Part shown: piece after piece, positions 34,648-44,700 of the stretch
Position numbering within the stretch: the stretch's first letter is position 1
Layout: each line of letters starts with the position of its first letter
Assembly: GCF_015477835.1 (NCBI RefSeq)
Contig: NZ_JADLQN010000006.1
Span: forward strand, 209,516-273,515
Origin: Nocardia higoensis
GTDB lineage: Bacteria > Actinomycetota > Actinomycetes > Mycobacteriales > Mycobacteriaceae
Length of the DNA stretch: 64,000 nt
Direction: 5' to 3'
The notes under the pieces: model-generated
What the model was told of the DNA's origin: nothing
The model's input: only the letters and a program-made list of their open reading frames with translations
Databases searched by the model: none
Made by a program: the position numbers and the translations under genes

Positions 34648-37143
34648 TCATTCGGTGCCGATGGCCTCGATGATGTCCAGCCGCGCGGCGCGGACGGCGG
34701 GGGGAATGGAGCCGAGCAGGCTCAGCGCGATCGCCCCGAGCGCGAAGACCACCATCATCGGCCCCGGCCGGTAGGCGACGTCGAGATTCATGATGTCGGG
34801 GGTGATCCGGTCGAAGAAGAGCTGGCTGAGCGCGCCGAAGCCGAGGCCGAGCACCCCGCCCACGACGCCGATGCCGACCGCCTCGGCCAGCACCGTGCGC
34901 AGCACCACGCGCCGGGTCGCCCCCATCGCGCGCAGCACGCCCAGTTCGCGTCTGCGTTCGAGGACCGACAGGCCCAGCGTGTTGAGCAGGGCCACGGCGG
35001 CGATGAGCACCACGATCACCCACACCGCGTTCGCGACCCCGGCGCCCTGGCGGATCGCGCTGTCCACTCCGGCCAGCGACTCCTGCCCGGTGAAGACGTG
35101 GGTGTCGGCGGGGACCACCGCGCGCACGGCCGCGCGCAGTTGTTCGGAGCCGATATCGTCGCGGCCGTCGATCTGCAGCACGGTGGATCCGGGCCGGTCG
35201 AACCAGTCGCGCATCTGCTCGAGTCCGATGGCGGCGTTTCCGGTGAGCGCGGAGAAGTAGGAGACCACCCCGACCACGGGCAGTTGCCGTTGCCCCGACG
35301 GAGTGCGCATGGTCAGCGCATCGCCTTCGGTCACACCGAGGGTCCGGCTCAGGTCGCGGGAGAGCACGATGCCGTGCCCGCTGATCACCGCTTCCCTGGC
35401 CGCCGGGGACAGATCGGCGTAGAGGGGACTGATCGCGCCGGGCGCCAGCCCGTACAGGATGATGCGTTCCTCGCCGAGGGTGGCATAGGCGAGCTGGCCC
35501 TCGACGACCCGCTCGACCTCCGGCAGCGCGGCGATCCGGGAGGCGGCGTCGGTGGGCAGCGCCGGGTCGGTGGGCATCTGGTCGGCCGGTCTGGCGGCGA
35601 CCAGCAGGTCCACCTCGTCGACCGCGCCGATCGAGCCGCGCACCGCGCCGAGCATGTCGCTGTTGGCGCCGGTGATGGTGACCGTCATGGCCACGGCGAT
35701 GAACACCGTCATCATGGTCGCCCACACCCGGCGAGGCGCGCGCCGCACCGTGGCCGCCGCGAGCTCACCGGCCTTGCCGCACCGCCGCGCCACCTCCGCC
35801 GCCGCCGAGACCAGCGTCCCGGTGACCGCCCAGCAGGCGAACAGCCCCGCGCCGAAGAACATCGACAGCGCCACGCCCGACCAGACCAGGTCACCCAGCC
35901 GGAGCGCGACCAGGACGACGGCCAGCCCCATCGCCCCGATCGCGACACACCCCGAGCCGACGCGCATCCACAGCGGCACCCGGTCGGCGACCGAGACACC
36001 CACCGGGGCGAGCGCCTCCACCGGCGACACCTTGTACACCTGGTGCGCCGCCACCGCCGCCGCCGCGACACTGGTGCCGACCGCGGCGGCGAGCGCGATC
36101 GGAATCGCGTACACCGGAACCGAATACACGGTCCTGGCCTCGACGGACTGCAGCAGCGCCACGGGCAGCGCGTCGACGGTCGTGCGCCCGTAGGCGATGC
36201 CGAGCGCCGTACCCAGCACACCGCCCGCCAGGCCGATGACCCCCGCCTCGGTGAGCAGGTCGGCGGCCAGGGTGCGCCTGCGGCCGCCGACGGCGCGCAG
36301 CATCGACAGCGTCCGGCGGCGCTGCGCGATCGCCATCGACATGGCGGTGTAGATGAGGAACGCGGCGACGATGAAGGCCAGCGCCGCGCCCATCAGTGTC
36401 ATGTACTGGAGGATGCGCAGGCCGTTACCGGTACGCACCGCGCGCAGCGTCGGCTCGGCCACGATCGCCCGTCCGTCGATCCGCTGCTCTACCGCGGCGC
36501 GGACGTCCGCTGGATCCGCGCCGGGCTCGGTGACCAGCAGGATCGAGTCCAGGTGATCGGTGCGTCCGAGCGCCCGCTGCGCGACCGGCAGCGAGGTGAG
36601 AACGTAGTGACCCTCGTTGAGCCTGCCGAGCTGTCCGCCGTCGAGCACGCCCGCCACCGTCACGTCGGTGCGGCCGACCCGCAGGCGATCGCCTGCGGAC
36701 ACGCCGAGGCCCGGACCGACGAGCACGCCGTCCGGCACCGAGATCAGCGCGCTCAGCCGGGACTCGATGGCCGGTTGCAGCACGCTGCCCAGGGCGGTCG
36801 CGCTCGCGTCGGTGCCGAGCACCAGCGCCGAGCCCGCCGAGGTCGGCGCGACCGTGCGCACCATCGGCACGGCCGCGCGCACGCCGGGCACGGCGGCCAC
36901 GTCGGCGTGCAGCGTGCCGGGGAACCCGGAGTCGGTGATCCCGGAGACCTCGAGACTCGCCTCGCCCGCCAGACCGTCGACCAGCCGGTGCACCGATCCG
37001 GTGAGCGAGCCGAACATGCCGAACACGGCGACCAGGAACGCCGCCGACACCGCCATCACTGTGATCGAGGCCAGCGTCCGGCCGCGGTGCACGGCGAATT
37101 CGCGCAGGCTGAACAGTCGCCAGCGATCGATCAGCGCGCGCAC
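34648..37143 (-). CDS. FtsX-type ABC permease, two-domain
   Basis: An 831-aa membrane protein with two FtsX/MacB-like units: a transmembrane helix near residue 25, an extracytoplasmic domain to about 250, three helices to 370, then a second unit with ATVRRAPRRVWATMMTVFIA and a final three-helix FtsX domain (LLNTLGLSVLERRRELGVLR, MGATRRVV). Such permeases with a LolD/MacB ATPase move lipids, lipoproteins or peptides mechanically. GTG 37143 overlaps the ATPase gene by 13 bp, so they are coupled. Confidence 0.88.
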   Translation of the reverse strand: MRALIDRWRLFSLREFAVHRGRTLASITVMAVSAAFLVAVFGMFGSLTGSVHRLVDGLAGEASLEVSGITDSGFPGTLHADVAAVPGVRAAVPMVRTVAPTSAGSALVLGTDASATALGSVLQPAIESRLSALISVPDGVLVGPGLGVSAGDRLRVGRTDVTVAGVLDGGQLGRLNEGHYVLTSLPVAQRALGRTDHLDSILLVTEPGADPADVRAAVEQRIDGRAIVAEPTLRAVRTGNGLRILQYMTLMGAALAFIVAAFLIYTAMSMAIAQRRRTLSMLRAVGGRRRTLAADLLTEAGVIGLAGGVLGTALGIAYGRTTVDALPVALLQSVEARTVYSVPVYAIPIALAAAVGTSVAAAAVAAHQVYKVSPVEALAPVGVSVADRVPLWMRVGSGCVAIGAMGLAVVLVALRLGDLVWSGVALSMFFGAGLFACWAVTGTLVSAAAEVARRCGKAGELAAATVRRAPRRVWATMMTVFIAVAMTVTITGANSDMLGAVRGSIGAVDEVDLLVAARPADQMPTDPALPTDAASRIAALPEVERVVEGQLAYATLGEERIILYGLAPGAISPLYADLSPAAREAVISGHGIVLSRDLSRTLGVTEGDALTMRTPSGQRQLPVVGVVSYFSALTGNAAIGLEQMRDWFDRPGSTVLQIDGRDDIGSEQLRAAVRAVVPADTHVFTGQESLAGVDSAIRQGAGVANAVWVIVVLIAAVALLNTLGLSVLERRRELGVLRAMGATRRVVLRTVLAEAVGIGVVGGVLGLGFGALSQLFFDRITPDIMNLDVAYRPGPMMVVFALGAIALSLLGSIPPAVRAARLDIIEAIGTE

Positions 37144-37871
37144 GGCGGCTCCACGGGGCCGGCGGTCGCGGCGCCCGCGGCCGTCGGCTCGTCGGCGACG
37201 ATCCGTCCGTCGCCGAGGGTGACGACACGATCGGTCCTTGCCGCTGCCTCGGGGTCGTGGGTCACCATCACCACCGATCGCGATCCTGTCGCGCTGCTCG
37301 CGATCTCGGCCAGCAGTGTCAGGATCTCGGCGCTCGTCGCCGAGTCGAGATTGCCGGTGGGCTCGTCGGCGAGCACCAGCGGCGGATCCATGATCAGCGC
37401 CCGTGCCACCGCCACCCGCTGCATCTGTCCGCCGGACAGTTCGGCGGGGCGGTGTTCGGCGCGGCTGCCGAGCCCGACCAGTTCGAGCAGTTCGCCCGCC
37501 CGCTCGCGCGCCGAACGCAGCGCGCTGCCGTCGAGCAGGCGGGGCACCGCGACGTTCTCCCAGGCGGACAGGGTGGGCAGCAGATTGAAGAACTGGAACA
37601 CGAAACCCACGCTGTGCCTGCGGAATTCGGATTGCTCGTCGTCGCCGAGGCCGCCGATCTCGCGATCACCGAAGCGGATGGAGCCGGTGTCGGGCCGGTC
37701 GAGCGCGCCGAGCAGGTGCAGCATCGTGGACTTGCCCGCGCCGGAGGGGCCCACCACCGAGACGAACTGCCCCGGCGCGACCGCGAAATCGACGCCGTCG
37801 AGCGCAGTAACCGTCTGGCCGCCGATGCGGTAATGCTTGGAGACCTCGGACAATTCGATGATCGGTGGCAT
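37131..37871 (-). CDS. ABC transporter ATPase, LolD/MacB type
   Basis: A 246-aa ATPase: Walker A GPSGAGKST, Q-loop VFQFFNLLPTLSAWENV, signature ELSGGQMQRVAVARAL, Walker B LVLADEPTGNLD and H-loop VMVTHDP. The FFNLLPTL and DEPTGNLD features are typical of LolD/MacB/FtsE-like subunits. ATG 37871 has no strong ribosome site. It lies 14 bp after the SRPBCC gene and overlaps the permease, indicating one operon divergent from the PKS genes. Confidence 0.92.
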   Translation of the reverse strand: MPPIIELSEVSKHYRIGGQTVTALDGVDFAVAPGQFVSVVGPSGAGKSTMLHLLGALDRPDTGSIRFGDREIGGLGDDEQSEFRRHSVGFVFQFFNLLPTLSAWENVAVPRLLDGSALRSARERAGELLELVGLGSRAEHRPAELSGGQMQRVAVARALIMDPPLVLADEPTGNLDSATSAEILTLLAEIASSATGSRSVVMVTHDPEAAARTDRVVTLGDGRIVADEPTAAGAATAGPVEPPCAR

Positions 37872-37885
37872 CGTCGGCGTCCCGG

Positions 37886-38326
37886 TCAGGCGTTCACGTC
37901 GGAGAGCGCGGCGAGTTTGCCGATCGAGGCCACCAGTTGCGTCTGCGCTTCCTGCTGTACCGATTGTTCCAGCGGGCCGGTGAGCATCGCGCCGGTGAAT
38001 GCCCCGGCGATGGTGAGCTGGCAACCTCCTGGCTTGCGTTCGATCGCGAAGCTGAACTCGCAGGTGACTCCGGCCGGGCTGCGGCCGGCGATGATCAGCT
38101 GCATCGGCGGCTTGAACGCGGTGACGGTCAATTCGATGCGTTGTGACATACCGAGCATGCGAATGTTCTGCACCATCCGGGAATTCACTGTGATGTTCTC
38201 CGGTGGCGCCTCCGCGAAACTCTCGTGGAGCATGAACCAATCGCTCCACGTGCTCGTGTCGGCGATAATCGTGTAGATCTGCGCCGGGGACGCTTCCAGT
38301 GCTCTGCTGACCTCGAAGCCGGCCAT
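37886..38326 (-). CDS. SRPBCC (polyketide cyclase-like) protein
   Basis: A 146-aa START/Bet v1-like domain: FEVSRALEASPAQIYTIIAD, WSDWFMLHESF, RIELTVTAFKPP and a C-terminal helix (VQQEAQTQLVASIGKLAAL). The fold has a hydrophobic cavity; members act as cyclases/aromatases, lipid carriers or stress proteins. ATG 38326 has GGAGG 4 nt upstream. It heads the leftward ABC operon and faces the PKS operon, so a lipid or polyketide-binding role is plausible but unproven. Confidence 0.82.
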   Translation of the reverse strand: MAGFEVSRALEASPAQIYTIIADTSTWSDWFMLHESFAEAPPENITVNSRMVQNIRMLGMSQRIELTVTAFKPPMQLIIAGRSPAGVTCEFSFAIERKPGGCQLTIAGAFTGAMLTGPLEQSVQQEAQTQLVASIGKLAALSDVNA

Positions 38327-38445
38327 GAATCCTCCCTGATGTCCGCCTGCCGAGGGTGCCGGCGTGCCCGGGAAACCTGGGGCACCGGAGACCGATTCTC
38401 GGTGGTGGCAGCGCGAACGTAGTTGCGAGCGTCCATGATTCACCG

Positions 38446-38516
38446 AACCTGTGCAAGTGACCGGAGGTCACGGATACAGGTTTTTCCGAACCTGGCTGTA
38501 ACCCGTTGCAGTTCGG
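38446..38516. promoter_or_regulatory. Nested dyads in the PKS/ABC divergent promoter region
   Basis: The 394-bp gap 38327-38720 holds no gene. At 38446-38482 two concentric perfect dyads share one centre: AACCTGT/ACAGGTT outside and GTGACC-GGA-GGTCAC inside. At 38486-38516 follow overlapping dyads CCGAAC/GTTCGG and CTGTAAC-CC-GTTGCAG. CGAACCT occurs in both. Likely regulator sites or a transcript hairpin (the first is followed by TTT). No clear -10 is seen; TTGACC lies at 38533-38538. Confidence 0.6.
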
Positions 38517-38720
38517 CGAACACTGCTGTACGTTGACCGGCACGAGGCATCCCCATCGTCGTCGCCCAGTGTGGTTCCGGCGGGCCGTGATGCTCGACGA
38601 CACAGTGGCCGAACCGTTCCCGAATTCCGATCAAAGCTGCCGCGAAGGCATTCTCCGCCGTGCGGAAATGAGCCGGCGTCGTTTCTACTTCATCACTTCT
38701 CCGAAAGGCCGGGAGCCGTC

Positions 38721-41700
38721 ATGCAGGATGACGTAACCGCAGTCGACCCCATCGCTGTCGTCGGAATGGCGTGCAGATTCCCCGGGCAGATCGACACCCC
38801 GGAAGCGTTGTGGCACTTCGTGATCAACGGGAAGCACACATCCAGCAAATTCCCGGCGGACCGGTCGATGACCGAGCTGGCCGACATCGCCGCCCCGGAG
38901 GTGGTGGCCGCGATGGCGCCGATGGGCGGATTCATCGACGAGCCAGGGGAATTCGACCCCGAGTTCTTCGGTATCAGTCCGCGCGAGGCCAAGGCGATGG
39001 ACCCGCAGCAACGCATCGTGCTGGAGCTGACCTGGCAGGCGCTCGAGGACGCGCGTATCGACCCGAACACGCTGCACGACAGCGATACCGGCGTCTACGT
39101 CGGTGCGATGGGCGGCGACTACGCCTACCTCATCCCCGGCCAGAAGGATCTCGACCCCGGCTACGTCGCGACGGGCGTGAGTCAGAGCGTGCTGTCCGGG
39201 CGCATCTCCTATGCCCTGGGCCTGCAGGGCCCGACGATGAGCATCGACACCGCCTGCTCGTCCTCGCTGGTCGCCATGCACCTGGCCGCACGGGCGCTGA
39301 AGGCGGGCGAATGCTCGCTGGCGCTGGCCGCGGGCGTGTCGATCATGTCCACGCTCACCGGTTTCTACGCGCTCGGCCAGCACGGCGCCATCTCCAAAGA
39401 GGGTCGTAGCAAACCGTATTCGGCCGACGCGGACGGTTTCTGCATGTCCGAGGGCGCGGCCGTGCTCGTGCTGGAACGGCTCTCCGATGCCAGGCGTCAC
39501 GGACATCAGGTGTTCGCCCTGCTCCGTGGCGCGGCGGTGAACCAGGACGGCGCGACCAAGGGCCTGACGGTGCCGAGCACCGATGCGCAGCGCAAGGTCA
39601 TCGAGGCGGCGCTGGCCGACGCGGGCCTCGGCTACGCCGATGTCGACGTGGTGGAGGGGCACGGCACCGGGACCCCGGTGGGTGACCCGATCGAGCTGGA
39701 GGCGCTGCTGGCCACCTATGGCAGCGACCGCCCCGACGGGCAGCCGCTGCGATTGGGCTCGGTGAAGGGCAATTTCGGCCACACCCAGGCCGCGGCGGGC
39801 CTGGCCGGCGTGATCAAGATGATCGAGGCCATGCGCCACGAGGCGGTGCCGCCCTCGCTCGGCGTCTCCGAACCGACCGGCGCGGTGGACTGGTCCACGG
39901 GCGCGGTCGAGGTGGTCACCGAGACCACGCCGTGGCCGGCCGGGCACCGGCCGCGTCGCGCGGGTGTCTCGTCCTTCGGCATCAGCGGCACGAACGCGCA
40001 CGTCATCGTCGAAGAACCGCCCCGTGTCAACGCCCCTGCCGCTCCGGCCGCCCCGGCTGACGGGCCGCGGCCGGCGGTGGTGCTCTGGCCGATCTCGGCG
40101 AAGACCCCGGAGGCGCTGGCGGCGCAGGCCACCGCCCTGGCCGAGCACGCCGGCGCGCACCCGGAGTATCGCGACGCCGACATCGGTTTCGCGCTGGCCA
40201 CCACGCGGGCCACGTTCGATCATCGCGCGGTGGTGCTCGGCGGCGACCGCGAGGAGTTGCTGGCCGGTCTGGCGGCCGTGGCCGCGCAGCAGCCGGTCGG
40301 CCCGATCCGCGGCCAGGCACTCGCCGAGCGCGGTGTCGTGTTCGTCTTCCCCGGCCAGGGCGGGCAGTACCAGGGCATGGCCCGGCAACTACTGGCCGAG
40401 TCGGCGGAATTCGCCGCGTCCGTCGCCGAGTGCGATGCCGCCTTTGCCGAATTCGTCGACTTCTCCGTGGCCGATGTGCTGTGCGAAGCCGACGGTGCGC
40501 CCACCCTCGACCGCATCGACGTGCTGCAACCGGCGCTGTTCACGACCATGGTGTCGTTGGCACGGCTGTGGCGTTCGCTGGGCATCGAGCCGGCGGGCGT
40601 CATCGGCCATTCGCAGGGCGAGGTGGCCGCCGCGTATGTCGCTGGAGCGCTGTCGCTGCGTGATGCCGCGCGCGTGGTGGCACTGCGCAGCCGGGCGTTG
40701 CTCGAGCTCGACGGCACCGGGGCGATGGCCTCGATCAACACCTCCGCCGGGCGGGTGCGCGAGCTGCTGGCCGACATCCCGGAATTGGAGGTGGCCGCGG
40801 TCAATTCACCGTCGACCACCGTGGTGGCCGGTACCAGGGCCGGTGTCGACCGCGTTCTCGAGGTGTGCGAGCGCGACGGGCTGCGCGCCCGGCGCATCCA
40901 GGTGGACGTGGCCTCGCACACCGGTCACATGGAGGCCATCGCGGAGCAGACCCGCGAGGCCCTGGCGCCGATCACTCCGCGGCCGAGCGAGATCCTGTTC
41001 TTCTCGACTGTCACCGGTGACGTGCTCGAAACCGAGAATCTCGGGCCCGACTACTGGTTCGCCAATCTGCGCCGGACCGTGAACTTCGACGACGGTTTCC
41101 AGGCCGCCTTCCAGTCCGGCTACAACGCCTTCCTGGAGATGAGCGCCCATCCGGTGCTCACCTCCGCCATGCACGAATCCCTCGACCAGTTCGGCTCCTT
41201 CGCCGACAGTTGCCTGATCGCCGGCTCGATCGAGCGCGAGGACGCGGGCCTGCGCCGGTTCCTCGCCTCGGTGAGCACGGCGCATGTGCACGGCGTCTCG
41301 CCGGACTGGCGGAAGATCTACGATCCGGCGTGCCACCAGGCGGTGCCGCTGCCGACCTATCCGTTCCAGCGCCAGACCTACTGGCTGGCATCGGTGCACA
41401 ACGCCAACGGCGGCAAGCCCAGCGGTCTCGGGTTGACCGATCCCGGCCACCCGCTGCTCGGCGCGATGGCCGAGCTGCCCGGCGCCGACCGGTTCCAGTT
41501 CAGCACCCGGCTGTCGGTGCCCACGCACGGCTGGATCTGCGATCACGCCCTGCACGGCAACGTGCTGGTCCCGGGCGCGATGCTGCTCGAACTCGCGCTG
41601 CACGCCGGAGACAAGGTCGCCAGCCCCCGCGTGGAGAAGCTGACCATGTACACCCCCGTGACGCTGCCCGCCCAGGGCGCGGTGCAGGTGCAGTTGGTGA

Positions 41701-44700
41701 TCGGCGAGGCGAAGGCCGGTAGACGTGCCATCGCGATCTACTCCCGCCAGGAGAACGAGGACGCCGCGGCGGGGGAGAACCTGTGGAGCCTGCACGCCGA
41801 CGGCGTGCTCACCGGCCCCGCCCGCGCCGAGGACGACGATCAGCACGGCCTCGAACTGTGGCCGCCGGTCGGGGCCGAGCAGGCACTCGAACCCGAACGC
41901 GCCTACGAGACGCTGGCCGCGCTCGGCTACCACTACGGGCCGATCTTCCAGGGCATGCGGGCGGTGTGGCGGCGCGGCGAGGACATCTTCGCCGAGGTCG
42001 CGCTGCCGGACTCGGTGGCCGACGCCGACAAGTACGGCCTGCATCCGGCACTGCTCGACTCGGCCATGCAGACCGTGGCCGCGGTGGCGTCGATGATGCC
42101 CACCGAGCCGGGTGCGATCCGGCTGCCGTTCGCCTGGGAGCGGGTCGAACTGCACGCCGTCGGCGCGAAAGCGCTGCGCGCCAAACTGACTCCGGCCGGT
42201 CCGGACCGGGTGCGCTGGGTGCTCGGCGACAGCAGTGGTCGCACGGTGGCCGCGGGCACCCTGCAGGTGCGTTCGATCTCGATGGGCACACTTGCCCAGC
42301 GCGGCCTGTCGGGCAGACAGGATTCGCTGTTCGGCGTCGACTGGCTGTCGCTGCCCGCGCAACGGACCCGCTACACCGCTCGGCCGGGGGAGTGGGCCGT
42401 GATCGGCGAACTGCCGCCGGGCGTGCCGGACACCGCGGGGCTGACCGTCTACCCCGATCCGGACGCGCTCTACGCCGCCGTCGCCGACGGCACGCCCGCA
42501 CCGAAAGTGGTGCTCGCACCACGGGACACGGCGGGCGCCTGGCGTGAAGCCGGCACCACCGAGTCGGTCCGCGAGGATCTGGTGCGCACGCTGACCCGGC
42601 TGCAGACCTGGCTGGCCGACGAGCGGTTCACCGAGACCACGCTGGTGCTGCTGAGCAGCGGCGTGCAGGCCGCCGACCTGGCCGAACCGGTGGCGGATCT
42701 GGCGGGCGCCGCGGTCTGGGGCCTGGTGCGCAGTGCGCAGTCCGAGCATCAGGACCGCATCGTCCAGCTCGATCACGACGACGCGGGCATCACCCTCGAC
42801 CAGCTCGCCACCGCGCTCGGCCTCGAAGAACCCGAACTGGTGCTGCGCCGTGGCGTGTTCCACGGCAGGCGCATCCGTTCCGGGCTCGATGCCGTCGCGG
42901 CGGTGGGCAGGCGGCTGAGCGGGCCGTGGCGCCTGGACATCCCGTCCTCGGGCAATCTCGACGACGTCGCGCTCGCCGAGCGGACCCCCGTCAGCGACGG
43001 CCCCGCACCGGGCAGCGTGCGGGTCGAACTGCGCGCGGCCGGTCTGTCCTTCCCGGTCGCCCTCACCGGTCTCGACGCCGTCGCGGGCACGCCGCAACGG
43101 CTGGTGCACGAGGCCGCGGGCGTGGTGCGCGCCGTCGGCGCCGGGGTCACCGCGTTCGCGCCCGGCGACGAGGTCTTCGGCTTGGTCGACGAGATCGCCG
43201 ACACCGTCGACGTCACTGTCAGGACCGGCACCGGCACCGACGGCGCGGAGACCGGCCCGGGACTGCTGAGCCACGTGCCCGCCGGATGGTCGCTCGCGCA
43301 GGCGGCGGCCGCGCCGGTCGCCTACCTCACCGCCCTCTACGCCTTGCGCGAGATCGCCGCCGCGCAACCCGGTGAACGGGTGCTGGTGCACTCGGCCACC
43401 GGCGGCGTCGGCACCGCCGCCGTCCACCTGGCCGCCCACCTGGGCCTCGAGGTCTACGCCACGGCGAGCGCGGGTAAGCAGGATGTGCTGCGCGGCATGG
43501 GGTTCGCCGAGGACCATCTCGCCGATTCCCGCTCGGCGGAATTCGCCACCCGCTTCGCCGGGCGCGGCATCGACATCGTGCTCGACCTGCTGCCGGCCGA
43601 GTTCACCGACGCCTCCCTCGGACTGCTCGGCGGCGACGGCAGATTCGTCGACCTCGCCCGCGGCGCGGTGCGCGACCCGCAACAGGTGCGTGCCGGACAC
43701 GGCGTCGGCTACCACACCTTCGAGCTGGGGGCGCTGGACCGCGCCACGCTCGCCGGCCTGCTCGCCGACGTCGCCGCCCTGGCGGGCAGCGGAGTCGTCC
43801 CGGCGTTGCCCCTGACTCGTTTCGACATCCGTCAGGCCGATGCCGCGCTACGCCATCTCGGCGAGGCCAGGCACATCGGCAAGGTCGTGCTCACCTGGCC
43901 CGCCGCGTTCGACCCCGAGCGCACCGTGCTGGTCACCGGCGGCACCGGAAAGATCGGCGGCATCATCGCCCGGCATCTCGTACATGCCTACGGGGCCAGG
44001 CATCTGCTGCTCACCAGCCGCAGCGGTCCAGCCGCCGACGGGGTCGACGAACTGGTCGCCGAACTCGCCGAGGCCGGTGCGCAGGTACGGGTCGAGGCTT
44101 GCGACGCCGCGGACCGTGACGCACTCGCCGCGGTGCTCGCGCGCGTGCCCGCCGAACACCGGCTGGGTGGCGTGGTGCACCTGGCGGCCGCCCTCGCCGA
44201 CGCCACCTTCGACCGGATCACCCCCGATCAGGTGGCCGCGGTGCTCGGCGCCAAGGCCGACGGCGCCTGGCATCTGCACGAACTCACCCGCGAGGCGGAT
44301 CTGTCGATGTTCGTGCTGTTCTCCTCGGCCGCCGGCACGTTCGGCGCGCCGGGGCAGGCGAACTACGCCGCCGCCAACGTCTTCCTCGACACGCTGGCCC
44401 GCCGTCGTTACCACGAAGGGCTGGCAGCGACCTCGATGGCGTGGGGCTGGTGGGCCGAGGACACCTCCAACACCGGCTCGCTCGACGACAAGGACCGCGC
44501 TCGCCTGACCAGGATGGGCGTGACCCCCATCGAGACCACGCAGGCCCTGGAACTCTTCGACGCCGCACTGGCCACCGGCAGGCCCTACGTGGTGCCGGTC
44601 GGCATGGACCTGTCGCTGCTGCGAGTGGCCTCCTCGGTCGCCGAGCTGCCGCCGTTCTTCCGTGCGCTGCTGCACTCGCGCCCGCGCGCCACCGGGCAGA

